Shown here: positions 35,874-44,572 of the stretch, one piece after another
Layout of the letters: the number at the start of each line of letters is the position of its first letter
Numbering within the stretch: position 1 is the first letter of the stretch
Assembly (NCBI RefSeq): GCF_039596395.1
Contig: NZ_JBCNJT010000005.1
Coordinates: forward strand, 62,001 to 126,000
DNA: 64,000 nt
Direction of reading: 5' to 3'
From: Fluviicola sp.
Lineage (GTDB): Bacteria > Bacteroidota > Bacteroidia > Flavobacteriales_D > Crocinitomicaceae
Notes under the pieces: model-generated
What the model was told of the DNA's origin: nothing
Databases searched by the model: none
The model's input: only the letters and a program-made list of their open reading frames with translations
Made by a program: the position numbers and the translations under genes

Positions 35874-37316
35874 ATGACAGCAAATCAACTCACAGCGGAC
35901 ATTACTTCATTCAACCTCGTTATTTTCGGAGGCGATGGAGATTTGGCCCGCCGCAAAATTATTCCGGCACTTTACTACCGGTTTGCCGACAATCAATTGC
36001 AGGTTGATTTTAATCTGTTTTGTATTTCCAGGAGCCATTCCGATGAAAATGCGTTTAAAAAACAGCTGCTGGAATTCATAGACGGTCCGGATAAGCTTGT
36101 AGACAAGTTTATGAAACAGGTGGTTTTTATGCACATTCCGCAAAATGACGTGGAAAATTATTCGGTGCTGAAAAACGCCCTGGATAAAAATCCCGATTTC
36201 CAGCGCATATTCTACCTTTCGGTGCCTTCCTCGGCATTCCCGGAAATCTGCGACACCATGCTGGCCGCTGATCTGATCCGTGAAAGCAGCAAAGTAGTAT
36301 TGGAGAAACCGCTCGGCCATGATTTGAAATCAAGTATCGAGATCAATAGTGTCATTTCAAAAGCATTTAAAGAATCCCAGATCTTCCGGATCGATCACTA
36401 CCTGGGAAAAGAAACTGTGCAGAACCTGATGGTATTGCGTTTTGCCAATCACTTGTTTGAACGTGCCTGGAATGCCGAAAACATCGAAAACATTCAGATA
36501 ACGGTAGCAGAGTCGATCGGAGTGGAAAAACGCGGTGCTTTTTACGACAAAACAGGAGCATTGCTGGACATGGTGCAAAATCACCTGTTGCAGCTGCTTT
36601 GCCTGATCGCTATGGAACCGCCTTTCAGCCTGGACCCGGATGCCGTGCGCAATGAAAAACTGAAAGTCCTGAAATCACTGCGTCCTTTTACCAAAGAAAT
36701 GCTGCGCACGGAAATTGTTCGCGGACAGTATACCCGAGGAACAGTAGACGGTAAAAAAATCCATTCCTACCTGGAAGATATCGACGCTTACGAATCCGAT
36801 ACGGAAACGTTTGTAGCCATGAAAGTGCACATTGACAACTGGCGCTGGAAAAACACTCCTGTTTACCTGAGAACAGGGAAACGCATGAAAAAAAGGTATT
36901 CCGACATCGTTATCAACTTCAAGGAATTGCCTCACAACATTTTCCCGGATTCCAAATACCCGTTACAAAACAAACTCATCATCCGCCTGCAACCCGAAGA
37001 ACGGATCGAACTGGTGCAATTAAGTAAAATTCCCGGACCTGGCGGATATCGTTTTAAACCCATATCTTTAAAGCTAGACTTCATGGATTCGTTCAAAGAC
37101 CGGATGCCGGATGCTTATGAACGATTGATCATTGATGTGATCCGGGGCAATCAGACCCTGTTTATGCGTCACGATGAATTAATGGCAGCCTGGGAATGGA
37201 TCGAATCCATCAACAAACATTGGCAAAAAGAGGTTCCGATTCATTTGTATGAATCCGGAAGCTGGGGCCCGGGAGATTTTATTTTAGACAACGGCACAAG
37301 ATGGCAAACACATTAG
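35874..37316 (+). CDS. zwf: Glucose-6-phosphate dehydrogenase
   Basis: This enzyme oxidises glucose-6-P to 6-phosphogluconolactone with NAD(P). It has 480 residues, with the N-terminal GGDGDLARRKIIPALY nucleotide site (GxxGDLA), the substrate site FRIDHYLGKETVQNL with the catalytic His-Lys region, and VEKPLGHDL. The ATG at 35874 is chosen over a TTG four codons upstream. It heads the plus-strand operon zwf-pgl-edd-eda-gap and overlaps pgl by 16 bases. Confidence 0.97.
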   Translation: MTANQLTADITSFNLVIFGGDGDLARRKIIPALYYRFADNQLQVDFNLFCISRSHSDENAFKKQLLEFIDGPDKLVDKFMKQVVFMHIPQNDVENYSVLKNALDKNPDFQRIFYLSVPSSAFPEICDTMLAADLIRESSKVVLEKPLGHDLKSSIEINSVISKAFKESQIFRIDHYLGKETVQNLMVLRFANHLFERAWNAENIENIQITVAESIGVEKRGAFYDKTGALLDMVQNHLLQLLCLIAMEPPFSLDPDAVRNEKLKVLKSLRPFTKEMLRTEIVRGQYTRGTVDGKKIHSYLEDIDAYESDTETFVAMKVHIDNWRWKNTPVYLRTGKRMKKRYSDIVINFKELPHNIFPDSKYPLQNKLIIRLQPEERIELVQLSKIPGPGGYRFKPISLKLDFMDSFKDRMPDAYERLIIDVIRGNQTLFMRHDELMAAWEWIESINKHWQKEVPIHLYESGSWGPGDFILDNGTRWQTH

Positions 37317-37981
37317 ACATCCATATTTTCGATCAAAAAAGTGATTTGATCCAACAAGTAACCCAATCCATCCTGGAAGACATCCGTCATTACGTCAATG
37401 TCTTTGGTGATGCCCGCATCCTGCTTTCCGGCGGAAGTACACCCGGGCCGGTTTATAAGGAATTGGACACGCATATAAGCAACCTGCAGGTAATTATCGG
37501 GTTGGTTGACGAACGTTATGTGGCTTTTGAAAGCGAATACAGCAACGAACGCCTCATCCGGGAATGTTTTCCGCAGTTGATGAATGTTTCGGGCAAACTG
37601 AAAGGAATGGTCTATGATCTGAACGATGAACACGCAAATATCGGGCGTGTTGCCGAAGAATACCGGATTTTTTCCGAGCGCACAGACATCGTTTTGCTGG
37701 GAATGGGTGAAGACGGACATTTTGCTTCGATTTTCCCCAATGATCCGGCCTCAGAGCTTGCATTGCAGGAAAGTAATCAGTCAATCCGTTCCACCAGAGC
37801 TCCCAATTACCCCAATCAGCGCATTACCTGGGATTTGAAAAGCCTCTGCCAGGCACGAACTGCCTATTTGGTCATTACCGGGGAAAAGAAACTGGACTTA
37901 TTACTGGATTCAACGCTGAACCTGCCCATTCATCACTTATTACAAGCAAATCCAGAACTAAAAATTTATCATTCGAAATGA
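37301..37981 (+). CDS. pgl: 6-phosphogluconolactonase
   Basis: This 226-residue enzyme hydrolyses the lactone made by Zwf. Typical sequence includes ILLSGGSTPGPVYKEL, GLVDERYVAFESEYSN and LGMGEDGHFASIFP, all shared with DevB/NagB-like lactonases. Starts inside the end of zwf and its TGA overlaps the edd ATG (ATGA), indicating coupled translation. Confidence 0.95.
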   Translation: MANTLDIHIFDQKSDLIQQVTQSILEDIRHYVNVFGDARILLSGGSTPGPVYKELDTHISNLQVIIGLVDERYVAFESEYSNERLIRECFPQLMNVSGKLKGMVYDLNDEHANIGRVAEEYRIFSERTDIVLLGMGEDGHFASIFPNDPASELALQESNQSIRSTRAPNYPNQRITWDLKSLCQARTAYLVITGEKKLDLLLDSTLNLPIHHLLQANPELKIYHSK

Positions 37982-39777
37982 CTATTCATCCAATAATACA
38001 GGAAGTTACAGAGCGTATCCGATTGCGCAGTGCTTCATCTCGGAACACCTACCTGGAACAGGTGAACAAAAACTTTAACCGGGACACGGGACGCAGAGGT
38101 TTAAGCTGCGGAAACCTGGCGCATGGCTTTGCGGGATGTGCGGCAGATGAAAAAGCCGTAATCGCAGCCGGAACCGAACCGAACATGGGAATCATCACGG
38201 CTTATAACGACATGTTATCTGCACACAAACCTTATGAAACATACCCGGAAGAATTCCGCAAATACGCCAAAGAATTCAATGCTACCGTGCAGGTTGCAGG
38301 AGCAACTCCGGCTATGTGCGACGGCGTTACGCAGGGAATGGAAGGCATGGACCTGTCATTACTCAGCCGGGATGTCATCGCTTTATCAGCAGCCATCGGA
38401 TTGTCGCACAGCATGTTTGACGGTGTTTTCAACTTCGGAATTTGTGATAAAATTGTTCCGGGACTCATGATCGGGAATTTAAGCTTCGGCCATCACCCGG
38501 TGGTTTTTGTTCCTGCAGGCCCCATGCCGAGTGGTATTTCAAACGATGAAAAAGCACGCATCCGCCAGGATTTTGCAGAAGGTAAAATCGGGCGCGAAGA
38601 ATTATTGAAAGGAGAAGCAGATTCCTACCATTCACCGGGAACATGTACCTTTTACGGAACAGCAAACAGCAACCAGATGCTGATGGAAATCATGGGCATG
38701 CAGCTTCCGGGATCCAGTTTTGTGAATCCGGGAACAAAGATGCGGGCAGCACTCAATCACGCAGCCGTGAAAACACTGACTGAAAATATCCGGCTGAAGG
38801 ACATTTCACGCTCCATCGGGTATATCATCGACGAAAAAGCCATCGTAAACGGAATTATCGGGCTGTTGGCTACCGGCGGTTCCACCAATCATACCTTGCA
38901 TTTGATCGCCATGGCAAAAGCAGCCGGGATCCACATCACCTGGGACGATTTTTCCGTACTTTCGGAAGTCATTCCGTTGATTTGCCGCGTTTATCCGAAC
39001 GGAGCCGCAGACGTTAACCATTTTCATGCCGCAGGCGGAATGGCATTCGTCATCAAGACCTTGTTGAAAAATGGTTTGCTTCATGAAGATGTCAACACCA
39101 TCCTGGGAAAAGGCTTGTCGAAATACACCAAAGAACCCAAACTGATCAACAAAGTCATTGTTTACGTAGAAGGACCGGAAGCTTCCCTCAACGAAAGCGT
39201 GGTTCGAAGTGCCGAAAACCCGTTCCAGGAAACCGGCGGATTGAAAGTCCTGAACGGAAACCTTGGAGTATCGGTCATCAAAACATCCGCTGTAGATCCT
39301 TCTCACCATCATGTAGAAGCTCCGGCAATCGTATTTGACGACCAGGACGACCTGATTGCAGCATTTAAAAAAGGAGAACTGGAAAAAGACTTCATCGCGG
39401 TAATCCCGTTCCAGGGACCGAAACAAAAAGGGATGCCCGAGTTGCATAAATTGACACCGACCCTGACAATCCTTCAGAAAAGAGGATTTAAAGTAGGTTT
39501 GGTAACCGACGGAAGAATGTCGGGAGCATCCGGGAAAGTTCCCGCTGCTATTCACGTGACACCGGAAGCCGCAAATGGCGGGCCTATCGGAAAAATCCAA
39601 ACAGGAGACTGGATTTCCCTGGACGGAACAAATGGTCATTTGGAATGTAAAACACCCGGATTTTTGGACCGGGAAACACGCTCGGTGGTTTATCACGACG
39701 ACAGTCACGGCCGCCAGTTATTTAAGAACCTCAGAAGCCTCATTTCCTCCAGCGATGAAGGGGCCGGAATACTTTAA
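37978..39777 (+). CDS. edd: Phosphogluconate dehydratase
   Basis: This is the first committed enzyme of the Entner-Doudoroff pathway, converting 6-phosphogluconate to KDPG. It has 599 residues and belongs to the IlvD/Edd family, which holds a [4Fe-4S] cluster. Recognisable parts are GIITAYNDMLSAHKPYE, GVTQGMEGMDLSLLSRD, NFGICDKIVPGLMIG, GTANSNQMLMEIMG and VTDGRMSGASGKVPAAIHV. The length and the PYE segment favour Edd over dihydroxyacid dehydratase. It is followed by eda after three bases. Confidence 0.96.
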   Translation: MTIHPIIQEVTERIRLRSASSRNTYLEQVNKNFNRDTGRRGLSCGNLAHGFAGCAADEKAVIAAGTEPNMGIITAYNDMLSAHKPYETYPEEFRKYAKEFNATVQVAGATPAMCDGVTQGMEGMDLSLLSRDVIALSAAIGLSHSMFDGVFNFGICDKIVPGLMIGNLSFGHHPVVFVPAGPMPSGISNDEKARIRQDFAEGKIGREELLKGEADSYHSPGTCTFYGTANSNQMLMEIMGMQLPGSSFVNPGTKMRAALNHAAVKTLTENIRLKDISRSIGYIIDEKAIVNGIIGLLATGGSTNHTLHLIAMAKAAGIHITWDDFSVLSEVIPLICRVYPNGAADVNHFHAAGGMAFVIKTLLKNGLLHEDVNTILGKGLSKYTKEPKLINKVIVYVEGPEASLNESVVRSAENPFQETGGLKVLNGNLGVSVIKTSAVDPSHHHVEAPAIVFDDQDDLIAAFKKGELEKDFIAVIPFQGPKQKGMPELHKLTPTLTILQKRGFKVGLVTDGRMSGASGKVPAAIHVTPEAANGGPIGKIQTGDWISLDGTNGHLECKTPGFLDRETRSVVYHDDSHGRQLFKNLRSLISSSDEGAGIL

Positions 39778-39780
39778 GCA

Positions 39781-40347
39781 ATGAGCACACAATTTGATAT
39801 CGAACACATACTGAACCGGAATGAGTTGATTCCTGTTGTTACGATCAACGCCTTATCCGAAGTGGACAGCGTGTATGAACAACTGAAGGCAAACAACATT
39901 TCGTGCATTGAGATTACTTTGAGAACTGCCGTTTCCTGGGACGCTATTCAATTATTCAAAGAACGTTACGGAGATCACTTCAGTGTTGGGGTCGGGACGA
40001 TTAAATCGGTTGTCGACATAGAAAAATGCCAGGCATTGAAAGTCGATTTCCTGGTCAGCCCGGGAATTTCTGACTCGATGATTCCTGCATTAAACACCTG
40101 CGGAATCCCATTCCTTCCGGGCGTTGCTACACCAAGCGACATCATCCGCGGACTGGAAGCAGGCTGGAAATACTTCAAATTTTTTCCGGCAGACCTCTTC
40201 GGCGGGATCAAAGCATTGAAGACTTACGGCAGTGTATTCAGCGAAGCAAAATTCTGCCCTACCGGCGGAATCAACGAAGCCAATTACAAAGAATTTCTGA
40301 TGCTGGACAATGTGCTTGCAGTCGGAGGTTCGTGGCTAGTCAAATAA
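39781..40347 (+). CDS. eda: KDPG aldolase (2-dehydro-3-deoxy-phosphogluconate aldolase)
   Basis: This 188-residue class I aldolase splits KDPG to pyruvate and glyceraldehyde-3-P. The catalytic Glu is in CIEITLRT, the Schiff-base lysine in YFKFFPADLFGG, and the phosphate site is CPTGGIN. It lies in the order zwf-pgl-edd-eda-gap, giving a full path from glucose-6-P to 1,3-bisphosphoglycerate. Confidence 0.96.
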   Translation: MSTQFDIEHILNRNELIPVVTINALSEVDSVYEQLKANNISCIEITLRTAVSWDAIQLFKERYGDHFSVGVGTIKSVVDIEKCQALKVDFLVSPGISDSMIPALNTCGIPFLPGVATPSDIIRGLEAGWKYFKFFPADLFGGIKALKTYGSVFSEAKFCPTGGINEANYKEFLMLDNVLAVGGSWLVK

Positions 40348-40352
40348 CTTAA

Positions 40353-41363
<1,011 letters not shown>

Positions 41364-41374
41364 CATTTAATCAC

Positions 41375-41413
41375 ACAGTAGGCACGCGATTAATCGCGTG
41401 CCTACTGTTTTTC
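41375..41413 (+). repeat. REP-like palindrome, left, also a terminator
   Basis: A perfect 34-base palindrome (41375-41408; left half ACAGTAGGCACGCGATT) is followed by TTTTTC. It contains GTAG directly before the stem GGCACGCGATT, the 5' tetranucleotide known in REP sequences bound by RAYT transposases. It also fits as terminator of the gap operon. The 22-base core is shared exactly with the palindrome at 42005-42036. Confidence 0.8.
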
Positions 41414-41455
41414 AATGATCTTTTTTCCTAACTTATATAGGAAAGATCAAATCCA

Positions 41456-41971
41456 ATGCATTACTACCCTATTCCAAGCAGCCGCAGTAAAAGATTATAC
41501 GGTTACGATTACGGCAAGGCCGGAGCCTATTTTATAACGATCTGTACCAAAAACAGGTATCCGTTTTTTGGACATATTGAATCCGGTAAATTAAACTCGA
41601 CAACCGCTGCAATCCTTACGCAAAACATTTGGGAACAAATTCCCTCCCAATTTCCATTCGTTGAATTGGACGAATTTGTGGTAATGCCTGACCATATCCA
41701 CGGGATCATTATTATCCATGAACCCCAGGATCCTGTAGAATCGGAACAAAAAACAGGCGGCTTCGCCGGCCATCAAAACCCGATGCTTCACCAAAACCTA
41801 TCCCGCATCATCCGTTGGTACAAAGGCCGATGCACCTTCGAAATCCGGAAATCGGATGCATCGTTCACATGGCAATCCAACTACCACGACCACATCATCC
41901 GCGATACCGAAGCCTATGATCGTATTTGCCAATACATCAAAGACAATCCGAAAAATCACACATCCAATTAA
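41456..41971 (+). CDS. REP-associated tyrosine transposase (RAYT, TnpA_REP)
   Basis: This 171-residue Y1 HUH transposase of the IS200/IS605-related RAYT family has the HUH motif in VVMPDHIHGIII, and the catalytic Tyr is likely in the IIRWYKG helix. The N-terminal KAGAYFITICTKNRYPFFG is typical of the RAYT group. RAYTs are single-copy, domesticated relatives that nick REP hairpins. Two matching palindromes lie about 80 bases before it and 35 bases after it. The ATG at 41456 begins MHYYPIPSSRSKRLYGYDY. Confidence 0.92.
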   Translation: MHYYPIPSSRSKRLYGYDYGKAGAYFITICTKNRYPFFGHIESGKLNSTTAAILTQNIWEQIPSQFPFVELDEFVVMPDHIHGIIIIHEPQDPVESEQKTGGFAGHQNPMLHQNLSRIIRWYKGRCTFEIRKSDASFTWQSNYHDHIIRDTEAYDRICQYIKDNPKNHTSN

Positions 41972-41974
41972 CTA

Positions 41975-42003
41975 AATTCATCACTGTGGGCAAGTGATGA
42001 ATT
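41975..42003. repeat. 11-bp stem-loop beside the right REP-like palindrome
   Basis: AATTCATCACT (41975-41985) pairs perfectly with AGTGATGAATT (41993-42003) around the loop GTGGGCA. The loop equals the first seven bases of the right palindrome's stem (GTGGGCA at 42007-42013). Confidence 0.7.
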
Positions 42004-42004
42004 A

Positions 42005-42036
42005 CAGTGGGCACGCGATTAATCGCGTGCCCACAG
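42005..42036. repeat. REP-like palindrome, right
   Basis: GTGGGCACGCGATT (42007-42020) is the exact complement of 42021-42034; a further C-G pair forms outside an A-A mismatch. It holds GTGG where the left copy has GTAG, both fitting the GTRG rule. Confidence 0.8.
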
Positions 42037-42158
42037 ATTGCCCTCTCCCGATTGCGGAAAACCACATCCCACCAATGTGGTAAATACTGAAAATGAAGGC
42101 AAAAGGATCAACTAATTATCCCTTTCATTAGATTCGTAGCGAAACCTTATTGTTACGA

Positions 42159-42701
42159 ATGAAAATTATGGATAACATTTCTGAAAATTCACCACTTGAA
42201 AAAGTTTCCAAATGGAATGAAATAGGACTATTTTTCAAAACGAGATCCAAAGAGCCGTGGCAGCATCCTGAATTCGTATTATACTTTATCTTTTTTGTTG
42301 TCATAATGGGTGGGATTAGTATTTGGGCCTCCTTATATATTGAATCTCATAATAAAGAATTCAATCACAACAATGTATTGACAAATATTTTTTCTTTTAT
42401 AGTAGTTATAATTACTACTGGCTCCATTGAAATGGCTTTTGCAGGAAATAAGTACATCAAAAACCTATTATTTATAATCAGCGTGATAGTAACCTTATTA
42501 TCAATTTTTACCTATTTAGCCTTTTTTAAAAGTCACAACCCAAATCTTTATTTTTTAGCCGTTCCATTCTTCATTTTTTCAATTTTCATTTGGTGGATCG
42601 CAAATGCTGAAAATGCAAATCTAACACAAGATTTCTTTGTTATTCAAAGTGATAGATCAAAAGAATTAAACAATAGTTTAGATGATTATGACAAGAAATA
42701 A
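42159..42701 (+). CDS. Four-helix membrane protein coupled to the DndB-like gene
   Basis: This 180-residue protein has four strongly hydrophobic segments (roughly residues 35-58, 72-92, 98-119, 124-145), a charged N-terminal part of about 30 residues and a soluble tail. No family was recognised. It is very AT-rich compared with the host genes (line 42361-42420 has 13 G/C in 60). Its end overlaps the DGQHR gene start by 20 bases. A membrane-acting effector or anchor of the defence system is conceivable but not shown. Two close ATGs (42159, 42168) are possible; the first is given. Confidence 0.68.
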   Translation: MKIMDNISENSPLEKVSKWNEIGLFFKTRSKEPWQHPEFVLYFIFFVVIMGGISIWASLYIESHNKEFNHNNVLTNIFSFIVVIITTGSIEMAFAGNKYIKNLLFIISVIVTLLSIFTYLAFFKSHNPNLYFLAVPFFIFSIFIWWIANAENANLTQDFFVIQSDRSKELNNSLDDYDKK

Positions 42702-44043
42702 TAATCATGTTTTAAAAACTCAAAGAGTTTCACAAAACAATCAGGAGTTTTTGTTAGGAGTTTTTTGTATTGAAGACATTCTAAAATTTACAAGATATAC
42801 CGAATATACGATTCTTGGATTCGATGAAAACAATGAAAATAAACCTATTACAAGAGAAGAGGTTCAAAGAAAATTAATTCCTTCTAAAATTAATTCGATA
42901 GTCGATTTTCTTATTCATGATCCAAATGCAATTTTCCCAACAAATCTGGTAATTTCGATCCCTAACCACGTAATTATTAGTCAAGTTGAAAATGAAAATA
43001 CAGGAATCGTAGAAATTACATTAGACACCAAAGTTTTCAATGAAATAAATAAAATCAATAATTCTAGTAAAGGAGACATTTACTTATCAATCATTGATGG
43101 TCAACATAGAATAAAAGGAATTGAAAATGCAATAGAGTATTTTAAAAAAGAGATTACACTCAATGAAAATCTCTCAAGAACAAGCAAGAATAACACCCAA
43201 TATCAACAATCTATTCTAGAGTTACGAAAAAAATTAAATATAATTAATAAGATTGAATTGCCGGTTACATTCTTTATCGATCCTGTTTTAGAGTATCAAG
43301 CAATGATATTTTCTACAATTAACCGTACCCAGACAAAAGTTCCCCCTGATTTAGTTTATAGTCTTTTTGGATTAACTAAAAATGACTCTCCGCAAAAAAC
43401 AGTTTTAAGCATTGTTAATACTCTTAATGGAAGAGAAAATTCCCCTTTTTATAAGAGAATCAGATTAGCAGGATCCGGTTCAAAAGAAGCAATTGAATTT
43501 TACTCAAGCGGTAATCCAGTTTTATCACAAGCCACAATGGTAAAATCAATTTTAGAATTAATTTGTATTAGCAAACGAGAAGAAGAAATCGCTCGTCATC
43601 AGAATCGAAAATACTTTCTACAAAACAACACTTCTGAACACCCATTTAGGAGATACTATGCAAACGACAATGATGTTAGAATAATTCGAATAATTTTTGC
43701 TTTTTTTAGTGCCGTGAGAAACACCTTCACATATCAAAACCAATCACTTTGGGATTTTGAAACACATGACACCAGAAAACCAATGAATATTTTACAAACT
43801 ACTTTAGGATTTACAGCTTTATTAGGAATTCTTAAAGAAACTCTTAAAAAAATTAAAGAAGAAGATAATGATAAAATAGAAGTTTATGAATCAATTCTCA
43901 GCAAAGCGAAAGACTTAGATTTTATAGACAACAATTCCCCTAAAAAATATCCTTATGCTTCAAAAACAAAATCGATTCTATATAATGACATTGGCGAGAA
44001 AATCTGGGGGAATTCATTTGAAAAACGTAAAATAATAGAATGA
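42682..44043 (+). CDS. dndB: DndB-like DGQHR-domain protein
   Basis: This 453-residue protein contains the defining IIDGQHRIKGIE (residues about 134-146) and a following block, MIFSTINRTQTKVPPDLVYSLFGL, as in DndB and the wider DGQHR family. DndB proteins are repressors of dnd operons in Salmonella; similar DGQQR motifs occur in the SspE restriction ATPase/nuclease, so an effector role is also open. At 453 residues it is longer than usual for DndB (about 350-380). It converges on the dndCDE operon instead of lying inside it. It is AT-rich: line 43081-43140 has 16 G/C in 60. Confidence 0.78.
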   Translation: MIMTRNNNHVLKTQRVSQNNQEFLLGVFCIEDILKFTRYTEYTILGFDENNENKPITREEVQRKLIPSKINSIVDFLIHDPNAIFPTNLVISIPNHVIISQVENENTGIVEITLDTKVFNEINKINNSSKGDIYLSIIDGQHRIKGIENAIEYFKKEITLNENLSRTSKNNTQYQQSILELRKKLNIINKIELPVTFFIDPVLEYQAMIFSTINRTQTKVPPDLVYSLFGLTKNDSPQKTVLSIVNTLNGRENSPFYKRIRLAGSGSKEAIEFYSSGNPVLSQATMVKSILELICISKREEEIARHQNRKYFLQNNTSEHPFRRYYANDNDVRIIRIIFAFFSAVRNTFTYQNQSLWDFETHDTRKPMNILQTTLGFTALLGILKETLKKIKEEDNDKIEVYESILSKAKDLDFIDNNSPKKYPYASKTKSILYNDIGEKIWGNSFEKRKIIE

Positions 44044-44092
44044 ACTTGATAATCTTTTGTCCCAAAATTACCAGAAGAACCTATTTTAACAA

Positions 44093-44572
44093 TCAAATGA
44101 AAGAATAAACATCATCTAATACTTGTTTAGCATACCCCCTTGCAAATTGCCAATCCGAATCCATGATTTTCGCTGGGGCGGTTCTCGTTGTATCTGAAAT
44201 TATTCTATAATAATCAATATCATCATAGTACTTTTTGTAATAAGCCTCAAGCAATTCAGATCTTGACAAATATAATCTCTCATGCAATGCATGCTCAACA
44301 GCTTGAGTTATTACCCTCCACCTATTTTCTGGAAAACTTTCTCTTATTTCTGTTAATTCAACTGAAACAAAATGAACATTCTCAGAATACTCATCAAAAT
44401 CAAGTCCCAATAATTGAATTTTCTTATAAAAATTACTTTTTTGATAGATATGCTGAACCCAACGAGAAATAGCAATTCTTTGAGTTTCACCAATGTACAA
44501 GACGTCCTTTGAGAAAATTAAGTAAACAAAAGAACCTTCAAGATCGTCTTTAATAAAGGCTCTAACCTTCAT
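44093..44572 (-). CDS. GIY-YIG nuclease-domain protein
   Basis: This 159-residue protein has the motif pair FVYLIFSKDVLYIGETQ near the N-terminus, matching GIY-YIG with V-Y-L for GIY and Y-I-G intact. R38 in ISRWVQHI fits the catalytic Arg position and a Glu (AVEHALHERL) fits the metal ligand. No other domain was seen, so it would be a small single-domain DNA endonuclease. It overlaps the ATPase stop by 11 bases and is the last gene of the dnd operon. Acting as the restriction nuclease of the system is inferred from its position. Confidence 0.8.
   Translation of the reverse strand: MKVRAFIKDDLEGSFVYLIFSKDVLYIGETQRIAISRWVQHIYQKSNFYKKIQLLGLDFDEYSENVHFVSVELTEIRESFPENRWRVITQAVEHALHERLYLSRSELLEAYYKKYYDDIDYYRIISDTTRTAPAKIMDSDWQFARGYAKQVLDDVYSFI

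Noticed and set aside
38806-39708. A 300-codon open frame on the minus strand
   Set aside because: It lies inside edd, whose IlvD/Edd motifs are certain; the antisense frame is compositional.
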